This document shows positions 38,301 through 44,982 of a stretch of 62,059 nucleotides of DNA, piece after piece. The stretch is from assembly GCA_002633005.1 (NCBI GenBank), contig NMRA01000587.1, positions 199,222-261,280 on the forward strand. Reading direction: 5' to 3'. Below the pieces are notes generated by a model, which worked only from the letters and a program-made list of their open reading frames with translations, ran no database searches and had not been told where the DNA came from. The first letter of the stretch is position 1. Each line of letters opens with the position of its first letter. The translations under genes were made by a program, and so were the position numbers. This DNA comes from Phoronis australis (Eukaryota; Phoronida; Phoronidae).

Positions 38301-38357
38301 CCTATAAGCCCAGATGGAATGATAAATCACAAGACTAAGCAAAAAGTGAAAACATAG
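8210..38357 (+). CDS. TLL1: Tolloid/BMP1-family secreted astacin metalloprotease, complete, 19 coding exons
   Basis: Secreted zinc protease; family members cleave the BMP antagonist chordin, procollagen C-propeptides and other matrix precursors outside the cell. Exons (joined): 8210-8342, 12753-12966, 15579-15703, 16159-16279, 16908-17086, 22780-23013, 26104-26328, 26844-26960, 28332-28477, 28953-29148, 30505-30627, 31322-31485, 31894-32077, 32476-32601, 33822-33949, 34796-35009, 36261-36438, 37556-37628, 38154-38357; total 3,084 nt, 1,027 aa. Residues: signal peptide about 1-17; propeptide to 133, ending in furin-type RSKR; astacin domain 134-335 with zinc motif [12 protein letters not shown] (227-238, catalytic Glu228) and Met-turn SIMHY (282-286); CUB1 337-449, CUB2 452-563, EGF1 564-604, CUB3 607-720, EGF2 721-762, CUB4 765-876, CUB5 878-990, polar tail. 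Length and order match vertebrate BMP1 (long form)/TLL1/TLL2. Start chosen because an in-frame TGA lies at 8150-8152 and no other in-frame ATG intervenes. Orthology to BMP1 versus TLL1/2 is not resolvable here. Confidence 0.97.
8915..9080. repeat. Clustered TTAA-CGCCCA motifs
   Basis: Five variants of (G)GTTAA(C/T)C(G/A)CCCA within about 160 bp of tolloid intron 1. Too irregular for a clean tandem unit. Confidence 0.45.
9245..9416. repeat. 86-bp tandem duplication, two copies
   Basis: 9245-9330 and 9331-9416 differ at about one position (AACTTAT versus AAATTAT). A recent duplication inside tolloid intron 1. Confidence 0.95.
11060..11550. repeat. 33-bp minisatellite in tolloid intron 1
   Basis: Unit close to GAGATGAATGTTCTGATATA plus TTGGATATTGGTT. 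The best copies lie at 11285-11480 and the flanks are degenerate. 33 is a multiple of 3, so stop-free reading frames run along both strands; these are not genes. Confidence 0.92.
11771..12100. mobile_element. Putative MITE with inverted ATTCAGAAAA ends in tolloid intron 1
   Basis: GGGCATTTATTCAGAAAA near the left and TTTTCTGAATAAACGCC near the right are inverted. The left part carries an 18-bp perfect palindrome AAATGCCCATGGGCATTT (11771-11788). ATTCAGAAAAT recurs inside at about 11878. The ends are not precisely defined. Confidence 0.5.
12753..12966 (+). CDS. TLL1: tolloid coding exon 2: propeptide, strongly basic
   Basis: Starts with the conserved AGFMQDIAL block (BMP1 has AAFLGDIAL), then a linker, then a run dominated by Lys and Arg. 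Acceptor catttcag, donor gtaatt, phase 1 in and phase 2 out. A stop codon sits directly past the donor, so splicing is required. Confidence 0.93.
13690..13880 (-). repeat. Interspersed repeat family X, copy 3, inverted
   Basis: The reverse complement shares GGTCACATGACC, ATAGCAAAACAAAG, GATCAATGAC and the following TATGATAT-like block with copy 1. Confidence 0.5.
14820..15310 (+). repeat. Interspersed repeat family X, copy 1 (tolloid intron 2)
   Basis: Diverged but collinear match to 25610-26045: AAGTATCTACAAAACTAG, TATGATATGAATATTCATGA, GGAAGTTTCATGTGAATAC and CCATTTGTGAGA recur in order. Confidence 0.6.
15579..15703 (+). CDS. TLL1: tolloid coding exon 3: furin site and start of astacin domain
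   Basis: Completes the basic propeptide and ends it in RSRSKR, a furin/proprotein-convertase site (residues 130-133), followed by the mature N-terminus [10 protein letters not shown]. Acceptor gtatttag. The donor gttcgt is weak, but it is the only choice that keeps frame with exon 4. Confidence 0.92.
16159..16279 (+). CDS. TLL1: tolloid coding exon 4: astacin domain
   Basis: Encodes the astacin helix [16 protein letters not shown], which aligns with BMP1 FRQAMRHWEKHTCVTF, and runs up to the cysteine-rich loop. Acceptor ttttgcag, donor gtaagg, phase 1 in and phase 2 out. Confidence 0.96.
16908..17086 (+). CDS. TLL1: tolloid coding exon 5: catalytic zinc-site exon
   Basis: Carries CCSFVG, then [20 protein letters not shown] and the rest of the zinc signature ending [12 protein letters not shown]. 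All three zinc His and the catalytic Glu are present, so the enzyme should be active. Acceptor cttcaag, donor gtagga, phase 2 in and phase 1 out. Confidence 0.98.
17340..17565 (+). repeat. Interspersed repeat family W, copy 1 (tolloid intron 5)
   Basis: Shares TTAGTGACTAGGTGCAGTAA, AATTCTGGCAAGAAGTT and flanking patches with 28590-28865. Diverged. Confidence 0.5.
19490..19800. repeat. Degenerate 30-40-bp tandem repeat in tolloid intron 5
   Basis: About eight or nine diverged copies of GGGATTTGAATTCAGAAATA followed by AGCCTTCA. Confidence 0.85.
20118..20185 (+). repeat. Possible tRNA-derived SINE remnant in tolloid intron 5
   Basis: CTTAAAGCATTGGACT followed by CCGATTCGATCCTG looks like degenerate D-arm and T-arm boxes. 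Weak. Confidence 0.3.
20584..20886 (+). repeat. Interspersed repeat family Y, copy 1 (tolloid intron 5)
   Basis: About 300 bp, collinear with 53949-54250: TTCAGTGAGGTTTACCAGAC, GCATGTGATAACA, AGTTGGGCGATTTTGG, AATGTTATTGGTTTATGTTC, TTATAACTTAAC. Confidence 0.8.
22780..23013 (+). CDS. TLL1: tolloid coding exon 6: Met-turn and end of astacin domain
   Basis: Contains [20 protein letters not shown] (Met-turn plus zinc-coordinating Tyr286) and the closing IGQR.RLSKGDI motif. Acceptor ctattttag, donor gtgagt, phase 1 on both sides. It follows the longest intron of the gene (5.7 kb). Confidence 0.98.
23014..26103 (+). other. Tolloid intron 6 (3.1 kb)
   Basis: Family X repeat at its 3' end. Nothing else recognised. 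Confidence 0.9.
25610..26045 (+). repeat. Interspersed repeat family X, copy 2 (tolloid intron 6)
   Basis: Collinear with 14820-15310 (AAGTATCTTCAAAACTAGG, TCGATATGAATGTTC, GAAAGTTTCACGTG, TCATTTGTGA). It ends just before exon 7. Confidence 0.6.
26104..26328 (+). CDS. TLL1: tolloid coding exon 7: CUB1, first part
   Basis: Starts [11 protein letters not shown] (BMP1 ACGETLQDSTG) and ends [17 protein letters not shown]. Acceptor cctcctcag, donor gtaagt, phase 1 on both sides. The CUB1 intron is phase 1, whereas the CUB2-4 intradomain introns are phase 0. Confidence 0.96.
26844..26960 (+). CDS. TLL1: tolloid coding exon 8: CUB1, second part
   Basis: Encodes [20 protein letters not shown] and the terminal [10 protein letters not shown] strand of CUB1. 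Acceptor cttattcag, donor gtaagt, phase 1 on both sides. Confidence 0.95.
26961..28331 (+). other. Tolloid intron 8 (1.4 kb)
   Basis: I see no repeat or coding signal in it. Confidence 0.85.
28332..28477 (+). CDS. TLL1: tolloid coding exon 9: CUB2, first part
   Basis: Encodes [20 protein letters not shown] (BMP1 [20 protein letters not shown]) to FQSFE. Acceptor ttgttgcag, donor gtttgt, phase 1 in and phase 0 out. Confidence 0.97.
28590..28865 (+). repeat. Interspersed repeat family W, copy 2 (tolloid intron 9)
   Basis: TTAGTGGCTAGGTGCATTAA and AATTCTGGAAGAAGTTCATA match copy 1. It fills most of the 475-bp intron 9. Confidence 0.5.
28953..29148 (+). CDS. TLL1: tolloid coding exon 10: CUB2, second part
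   Basis: Encodes [20 protein letters not shown] and [16 protein letters not shown]. It includes the Glu/Asp residues of the calcium-binding CUB type. Acceptor tgtttcccag, donor gtaatc, phase 0 in and phase 1 out. Confidence 0.97.
29723..30240 (+). mobile_element. 0.5-kb non-autonomous DNA transposon, copy 1, in tolloid intron 10
   Basis: 518 bp. Ends CAGGGCTTGGAATTTTCC and ATACCAAGCCCTG (12-13 bp inverted). Very similar along its length to the copy at 33084-33582, with a small internal length difference near 30080-30120. No clear target duplication remains. Confidence 0.85.
30505..30627 (+). CDS. TLL1: tolloid coding exon 11: EGF1 (calcium-binding type)
   Basis: One whole EGF module with six Cys: [20 protein letters not shown], then YRCEC and ELHSDGKRC. 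The D-x-E-C plus Asn and Tyr pattern is the calcium-binding EGF signature. Phase 1 on both sides. Confidence 0.97.
31322..31485 (+). CDS. TLL1: tolloid coding exon 12: CUB3, first part
   Basis: Encodes [20 protein letters not shown] and [20 protein letters not shown] (BMP1 [20 protein letters not shown]). Acceptor gccactcag, donor gtaagt, phase 1 in and phase 0 out. Confidence 0.97.
31545..31690 (+). repeat. tRNA-derived SINE in tolloid intron 12
   Basis: Head with GTGGCCTTGTGGGATAAG (A-box-like) and GTGGGTTTGAGTCCC (good B box). Tail GCTACACCCTTAAGTCAGGC ... ACTATATATTAAT recurs at 36996-37075. Confidence 0.65.
31702..31867. repeat. 83-bp tandem duplication in tolloid intron 12
   Basis: TCTTAAGCACACATGAGC through GAACAAATTAT appears twice in direct succession with a few substitutions, just before exon 13. 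Confidence 0.9.
31894..32077 (+). CDS. TLL1: tolloid coding exon 13: CUB3, second part
   Basis: Encodes [20 protein letters not shown] and [18 protein letters not shown]. Acceptor tgcttacag, donor gtgagt, phase 0 in and phase 1 out. Confidence 0.97.
32476..32601 (+). CDS. TLL1: tolloid coding exon 14: EGF2 (calcium-binding type)
   Basis: Whole EGF module: [20 protein letters not shown], then GSYQCSC and a final Cys. Phase 1 on both sides, so the module can be skipped without a frameshift. Confidence 0.97.
33084..33582 (+). mobile_element. 0.5-kb non-autonomous DNA transposon, copy 2, in tolloid intron 14
   Basis: 499 bp. Terminal inverted repeats CAGGGCTTGGAAT / ATTCCAAGCCCTG. Perfect 6-bp target duplication CTCATG at 33078-33083 and 33583-33588. 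The CAGGG terminus suggests a hAT-like family (inference). Same orientation as copy 1. Confidence 0.9.
33822..33949 (+). CDS. TLL1: tolloid coding exon 15: CUB4, first part
   Basis: Encodes [20 protein letters not shown] and AGHRVKL (BMP1 SPNWPDKYPSKKEC and GHRVKL). Acceptor tttccatag, donor gtgagc, phase 1 in and phase 0 out. Confidence 0.97.
34796..35009 (+). CDS. TLL1: tolloid coding exon 16: CUB4, second part
   Basis: Encodes [20 protein letters not shown] and [18 protein letters not shown] (BMP1 FYSDNSVQRKGFQASHAT). Acceptor ttgttag, donor gtatga, phase 0 in and phase 1 out. Confidence 0.97.
35010..36260 (+). other. Tolloid intron 16 (1.25 kb)
   Basis: A purine-rich tract lies at 36090-36185 shortly before exon 17. 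Otherwise nothing. Confidence 0.85.
36261..36438 (+). CDS. TLL1: tolloid coding exon 17: CUB5, first part
   Basis: Encodes [20 protein letters not shown] and [13 protein letters not shown] (BMP1 FQTFEVEEETDCG). Acceptor tcctttcag, donor gtaagt, phase 1 in and phase 2 out. Confidence 0.96.
36863..36995. other. Assembly gap (133 N) in tolloid intron 17
   Basis: Run of N. It probably hides the head of the SINE whose tail starts at 36996. Isolated N bases also lie at 1696, 3431 and 51279. Confidence 0.99.
36996..37075 (+). repeat. SINE tail, second copy, truncated by the assembly gap
   Basis: GCTAAACCCTTGAGCCAGG ... ACCATATATTAATAAAC matches the tail of the SINE at 31545-31690. The tRNA-like head would fall inside the adjoining N run. 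Confidence 0.6.
37092..37150 (+). repeat. Interspersed repeat family Z, copy 1
   Basis: GCGCAATGGGCCCA, TACAACG and CCTGCAATTGTTTTTTATAT match 41080-41166, which has a longer middle. Confidence 0.5.
37556..37628 (+). CDS. TLL1: tolloid coding exon 18: CUB5, middle part
   Basis: Short 73-nt exon encoding [20 protein letters not shown] and CGKQ. Acceptor tatttcag, donor gtgggt, phase 2 in and phase 0 out. Confidence 0.95.
38154..38357 (+). CDS. TLL1: tolloid coding exon 19: end of CUB5, C-terminal tail, stop
   Basis: Encodes [19 protein letters not shown] (BMP1 VKFHSDDTINKKGFHLRYT), then a charged tail of about 35 residues with no recognised domain, and TAG at 38355-38357. Acceptor cgttacag. 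Confidence 0.95.
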   Translation: MPPEFISTHQSLMLRFNSDDTLNWKGFAAVYTIARPEDRAEERPDYVRRPISPDGMINHKTKQKVKT

Positions 38358-40456
38358 AGACTAAATGTAGAATAATTTTATAGTGATATTTTATTATTTC
38401 TATTATTGTACTAGAACAATTGTTGAAGGTTTTTTGGTGATACTAGACTGGTTACAACAGGCTATGTTACTGTGGTGAATTTTGTTTTTAAGGTATTCTG
38501 TATACGTCAGGAGGCTTTCATGAACCATCGTGACTCTATATTCACCAGGTGGTGCTTAGAACAGTTGCTCTTTTCATTGTTCAATTCAGAACCGAGCTGT
38601 TCACCAGCATGGGGGCATTCGTGGGCTAATGTGGTCCCATGTGACTGCTTTAGAGTGTGTATTATGTTGAGTCAGAGGCGCCACCTAGTGAAGTTGAAGC
38701 TGCCCATGCAGGCTTGATCTCATGGAACCAGTAACGCAGGCTGCTGTCATATGAGGGACCAGTTAACAGTTTGTGCAAAATTCCTTTTAAAACCATTTCG
38801 TTAAAGTTGATATCAACTTGCCTTCCATCACAAGAAGCAACTTATGATTTTATTACTTACCAATCTTAAATTGGTCTCAAATTTTTCACTTGGTGAAATT
38901 GGAGAGTGGAAAGAAGTGTCGATTCGTTATTGCTTGAGACCAGGCTCTACATAATGTGAAATAGACGTGGTGCAAACTCAGGATCTTCAGGAGCTGGACG
39001 TACTTTGAAAACTGATTTGAATAAGCAAGACATTCTTCCTGTTAGGACGGACCCATGCTGTTTTGTCCTAGTAATGAAAATGTCTTGTTATTTTAACTAC
39101 ATCAGGTTAATGTTTAGTGCCTTGAAATTGCATGTCATCCACCTGACAGTGAGCTTTACTGTCAACTTGGGGTGGTCTATCATGATAAAAGAACATGCAA
39201 ATCGATTTGTCCCGGTGTGTCATTTTATTTGCCGAGCACTGTCTTGGGCAATAACGAACTGTCTGCTCTTTGCAAATCCAGAAACAATTTTTCTCATTTG
39301 AATAACGGACTGTCAATCATTTGGATGACCAAAATAGCTTCGCATCTTTGAATGCGACAAGTTGAGACCAGTTTTGTAGCAGCAAGTGGTCTAAATCAAA
39401 AGTTTCTTCAATGGATTGCAGGTTTGTAGCCGATTCCCGCCATGTCTTGCCAGGTGGCAGCAGGTGTCATGGTTATTGTGTGCCTTGGGGCCACTCTTTC
39501 CTAAAACATCTCGTAGTGCAAAATTTGGCAACGCAGAAACTTAACTTGTCGCATGTTCTAGTCAACCATGTTTGAAACCATGTGGACATGAATAACACTT
39601 ACCATTACTTAAGTATTACGGATGTGCTGATTAAGCCACTGTTATTTCTTTGCTGACTTAATTAACGCTAATTACAACATTTTCCATACCTTTTAAAAGA
39701 TTTTGTCTCTATAGTTTGTCTGAGGACAGGCTTTTAAGTTAATTAGTTGTTCAACATCTATCCATCAGACTGTGATCCAAGGAAGCCTTTGTCTGATGTT
39801 GATAAGGCAGGCTTCTCAGTTGACTATGCCTGGAAGTCAAGATCTTAAGCTCTAAAGATATCTCTGGTCATCCAGTATTAGTATCCAAGTGCAAAATGGA
39901 TCAGCAACGTCATTAGTTACTGGATCAGTAACATCCGCAGTTACCGTATCAATAACTTGCGCTATTAATTTACCGTTTTCTTTTGTGAAAATTCAATTGC
40001 TTTAGCTCACAAAAATATTGTGAAGAACACAGATTTTAGATGATGATTTCCATGGTTGTAATGCAAGACGAGTACATTGCTATACTTGTATTTCAAGAAG
40101 TTTGTGCAGTACTTATACACGTCTCTTACAGGGTGTGTAAAAATGCATCAACTCTATGGTCAGAACAGAACTGGGAAAAGAATCTAACGTCTAATCATGC
40201 ATTGCCTGCTGCATTGTCTGTATAGTTTATATTCATCAGTTCAGTGCTTGTTGTATTACCTTCCGATACAAAATGAGGCATTGCGTTTTATTCCCTCTGT
40301 ATTAATTCATGGACTCTTTTTCTACCTTTGTAGCGTTTTTATTAATCTGTACCTCCTTTTTCTGTCATGTATTTGTAATATCTATTATTTTTACAGTCAA
40401 GCGTATGAAATTATTTACAAGAACTATTTTATTAGAAAGGCTGTGGTAATAAGAAC

Positions 40457-40462
40457 AATAAA
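40457..40462 (+). promoter_or_regulatory. Candidate tolloid polyadenylation signal
   Basis: First AATAAA I find downstream of the tolloid stop codon. It would imply a 3' UTR of about 2.1 kb. Position-only evidence; variant signals closer in are possible. Confidence 0.3.
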
Positions 40463-41079
40463 AACATACAACAAACTATCTTTAAATTGTTAGAATGACG
40501 TGGGAATAATGTTTACAAACCTTGCCTACACCAAGACAAGGCGAGGCCTGGTGCTTTTGCCAGCAGAATCTCTTGGGACGTCAAAGGAATTCTGACCACA
40601 GCAAGGTATACGCCAGCTGAGAAGCAAGCCAAGCCTGGTCATAAAGACATGCCCAAGTTGAGCGTGTAAATATTTGTTAGAAATTTAGGTATCTGTAATT
40701 ATTTCCACCAGATTAGTTTTTTTTTGCATTGGAAACGCAAAGGGTGTGGTGATGGCGCTGTCAGTAGATGATCAGGGTGAGTGGGGTGTAATTTGTAAAT
40801 GTCAGTTTTTCCAGTATTCTTTATGTCATCTCAAGAATGGCTTCCTGCCAGTTCTTGAGTGTTTTTGACATGACCAAAAATTAAAAGTGAATTTAATAAT
40901 TTCTGCAATGGTTTTAGGAATCTTGAGACAACAGGTACCCAAAGCAGAGTCCGTAAAAATGGTCAGTCGATATAAACATTGGAAATGTCAAGAAATTACG
41001 AGTACTTTAATAGTTAAAACATCAGCATTGAACAGCGAGAAAAAGGGCTTGTAATCCTAATGCAAAAAAAAAATTTTTA

Positions 41080-41166
41080 GGTGATCAGTGCAATGGGCCC
41101 ACATGCGAGGCCTGCGCACGTCTGATACAACGTGTATCGGACTGCCTGCAATTATTTTTTATATAA
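41080..41166 (+). repeat. Interspersed repeat family Z, copy 2
   Basis: GTGCAATGGGCCCA, GATACAACG and CCTGCAATTATTTTTTATAT match 37092-37150. Copy 2 carries about 30 extra internal bases, including the inverted ATACAACGTGTAT. Confidence 0.5.
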
Positions 41167-41577
41167 TGCAATTGAATAATTGCGAAAAAAATGTCACACG
41201 TCAATCATTTTGGAAATTCATTGATGTTGTATGTTGGGACCACATCAGATGTCCCACAACATACTAGGTGCAACTGAAAATAAAAATCAGCAAAATTCAG
41301 ATTCATTACGTATACACTGTCCAAAAATATATGGAATAACTGTAGTTGTTAATCGATTTAGGAACAAGATTGTTGGTTAAAATTCGTAAAGATGTGATCA
41401 ACAAGGAATTGAGTTTTTAATGGAAGATAAGTACAATGTTTATACATGTAAGAAGATCAATCGTCTTCACTTCCTTGATGTTTTCAGTTGAATTTCCATT
41501 CTCTAAAGCGGAGTTGTTTCTGCAATTCTGGTGCATCGAGCAGTCTGTGATAGTTTGCGCACCTAATTTCACAGCAA

Positions 41578-41645
41578 AATGTACAGTAGGCCCGGGCATA
41601 GAGCCTTATCCATGGGAACTGAATTTGAACTCCCGTCATTGCACT
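41578..41645 (+). repeat. tRNA-derived SINE remnant, related copy
   Basis: ACAGTAGGCCCGGGCATAGAG and GGGAACTGAATTTGAACTCC match the minus-strand element at 5030-5100. Confidence 0.45.
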
Positions 41646-42635
41646 GAAGTGAGATTACATGCTGTTTTGATGCCTACAGCACAGCATGGCATGTACCAAG
41701 AATGAACGTTTCAGTGACTAAGGTGTTTAGAGAACCAGTGGTACCTTTAAGTTGGACTAGCAGCTTACTACTGGTCATGTACCCTGATAAACGTTTATAT
41801 TGACTGAACCCCCCAGATCTATTAACCCCCCTTGTTGGCTATTAGTTACTGAACTATGTGGTATTATAACGAAACTGGAGAATGCTAACTAAATGTAAAC
41901 AAAACTACTAATTTTTTATTTAGGTCACTAATAAAACTGATTTCTACTTGTTTCATACTCAAACCTGAAGGGATTGCTGTCTTGGGACCAGGCTGGAGAC
42001 CAGGATCAGTAAGTTGGGCTTATCATGCAGCCAGCCTGGTTATAACACCGCAGTGAAGTCTAGTATGAGTAAGGGCAAAGTGGAGATCTGTTCTACAACT
42101 GCAGTGGCGTTAACCAGTAGTTATGTCTTGTCAGAAGACGGTTTAAACCTTCTTAATAAATAGATGTGCATTTTGTAAAATAACAGGTAATACATGCTCA
42201 ATGAGGTACAGAGGTGACCTGGTTTCAATACAATTGAATCAACTATTTAATACCTATACCACTAGTCAACTGCATAGTTCTAATCCGTTCAATATACATT
42301 CCCCTAGGATACTCTTTGGAAAATGAAATGGGTAACTATTCATCCTTACCAACTGAGTAGTAGTTTATTAATAGCCTATGTAGGTTATCTACATGTACAA
42401 GACAGACTAAAGTCAGTAGCACTGAGAGGCTGACAGTCCACTGGTTACCAATAGAAAGGCCTACTTTGTACCCTTGACCTGTGAATTAAAACAAGCTTCT
42501 TCATACAATTGGAGAACTAATATCCATCAATAGATCTTTGTTCGTCCACGCTAGCAGTGACTATGTTACATCACCTTGTTAAAAATATAGCTCAAGCCAA
42601 CAGTATTCAAACAAAATGACACGCGATTTGTCGCA

Positions 42636-42728
42636 ATGGCTGGGCAGAAGCCGAGTAGTCATCACCCACATCAGAGAATGAAGGTGACAGGACAGTTAGT
42701 ATTTAAAGGTAGCCAAGCCCTTTTATAA
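42636..42728 (+). CDS. Unrecognised short open frame with good Kozak context
   Basis: gcaATGG context; 30 codons beginning MAGQKPSSHHPHQRMKVTG then TAA, with a possible donor gtgaca after codon 16. Lies between tolloid and COX10. No family recognised; could be a small first exon or chance. Confidence 0.2.
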   Translation: MAGQKPSSHHPHQRMKVTGQLVFKGSQALL

Positions 42729-44231
42729 TTAGAATTTTGCAACTCTAATAGTAATTACCATTTATTTTTGCCATTTCCACAATTAGCCATCACCACATTT
42801 GTCAGATTACTTTTGTCTTGTACTGTAGGTATGTAATCAGGGAAGACAAACAGCAGTGTACATGTACACAATTTATGGCACAACTACTTTACAGCTGCCA
42901 ATACAAAAAGTGAAATTCATCATGATCCATTTATCAATTTCAAAAATCACGATTTGCCACAATACAGAGACAAGAAAGTAGACGCATGTGATTTAAAGTT
43001 GCAATATACCTGTATTGTATCACAAAAGAAATTTGATTCAGAACACCCTCATTTTTAAACTGGTTTGAAGTTGTACTTTACTCAGATTGAAAGTGACTGG
43101 GGTTTTGAAAGAAGAGACGAGCCGTCATTGCTTGGGTCAACGAAAAGGCTCGTCACAGAAATCCCGCTATGTACTGAGCATATCAACAGTCTGTAATAAA
43201 CAGAGCTTGAAATGACCAATGACAAAACGAAATTTTTCAAGGTCGTGTATCGTTCCACAAATGGACAATAGAAATAATCTTTGCATTCTAAAATTTAAGT
43301 GAAATAAACGTTTTTGCATGAATCGAGTCAAAGTAATGATCCCACAAAGCACTAGTCTAATTAGGTCAAACCGAAGCACCGAAGTTCAAACTAGGATAAA
43401 TCATTGGAACAACCAATGAACTTCATTCGATCTGTAATTGACCACTGCAAAATTAGACACAGTACTAACTTGTACGGAAAATCTGAACAAAGGGTTCCTT
43501 TCCAAACCAATGTTTATGGGACAATACGAACAGTTTAAGTCAAAAGTTAGATTAATTTTTACGGAAAAAGCTAGTTTGACAGCAACTGCTAAATTTTCAA
43601 GAACACTCATCTGTAGGGGACAAAGGCTACATGCACATAATGATAATAATAATAAATATAGTACACTACAAAAAGCAACGAAATCTCATTTTGGCTGGAA
43701 ACTTGGAACATGCCACTGCTAAACATATCTCGATCAATGTTGTGTACACAATATACAAGTAGACAAACCTGTCTTGTTCCACTTACAAAATTAACAAGAT
43801 GTGTGCAGCACTTTTCAAGAAAAAAAAAACATCTTTGCAAAAAACAACAAAATTTCAGAGTAAAAAATTTCAGCTGATTATTAGCAGTATTTCATTATAT
43901 TTTTTCCTTTTGATATTTTTAGTATAAATTCCATTTCGGGCTCAGCTATTCAGCAACTTACAGGGGGTAATAAACCCATTGTTTAGGTGCATTTTACATG
44001 CGCCAAAGGGGACAGTTGTGTATCTAAGAGCAGAGTTCACAAAGAACTGTTTTCACTGACCTCGCACGTTAATTTCAAAAGACCTATTGTATGTGAAGGA
44101 CACCTATGACTTACAACCATTCACAAAGTTCTAAGCCACTGATTTCCGAATAATTTGACTTCCGACTATTCAATTATCTGAAATAGTCAGGGATGTCGTT
44201 TAAATAACTTGGCAGCTCCCTGCATTGGCTT

Positions 44232-44310
44232 TTACATGTAGCTCAACAAGTAAAGCATCAGACTGTGGCCGCTGAGGAGGTGAGTATGACCTGGTGTTGG
44301 GTCTGATCAA
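44232..44310 (+). repeat. Possible tRNA-derived remnant downstream of COX10
   Basis: TGTAGCTCAACAAGTAAAGC ATCAGACT resembles a tRNA D-arm and anticodon-stem start. The T-arm is degraded. Confidence 0.3.
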
Positions 44311-44560
44311 AAATATACTACATTGTTGGTGATAACGTAACTTTGACTTTACTAACTGCTCACTTATTGAAAATGTAAATCCCAGAAGCCTTCAAACACA
44401 GAATGCACAAAACACTGCCATTGAATTGCAATATTTTGGTGCAAGCTTTTCACTTAGTAGAATATCTGCAATTCTGTAATGACCCATCTATGAGGGTACA
44501 TTTTTCCCACCAGAAATTGCCTTTGTTGATACAATTGGGATGACACCCGTATAGTATAGG

Positions 44561-44982
44561 TCAGTGGTCACTATCCATCACCTGGCAGTTCTGGTTTTCA
44601 GGGCTTTTCACTGTTCTGTTCTTACTAATCAGCAGCAGAATAAATAACAAAGGAATATGGATAAGCGTGAATCTGAAAAGATTGCGAGACGATTTTGCAT
44701 CTCCGTCTTTATAAAAGCGATATCCCAAGTAGGACAAATATAGGTTCAGAGGTAACGAGTCTGCCGCAAATGTCCAGGTGGTGAGTCCAATAGGTGGCGC
44801 TGCTAGACACAGGCCTGTCATCACTAGACAATAACGGAACGCGACGCGCTTGCACATGTCTGGTTCAACGACGGACATCATTCTGTAACCACCCCGACTG
44901 TAGTCAGCTCTCAAGTTCCAACTGAGGGCATTGAAATGTGGAAACTGCCAGGCGAACATTATTGCAGCCAATAACCAGGCCC
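44561..44982 (-). CDS. COX10: COX10 exon 7: second motif, last helices, stop
   Basis: Encodes [55 protein letters not shown] and a hydrophobic final helix, then a polar tail. Acceptor attccag, phase 1. Confidence 0.98.

Larger units (their letters stand above)
38358..44560. other. Convergent intergenic region between tolloid and COX10
   Basis: Includes both 3' UTRs (limits unknown), family Z and SINE copies, and one weak 30-codon open frame. No other gene found. Confidence 0.75.
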
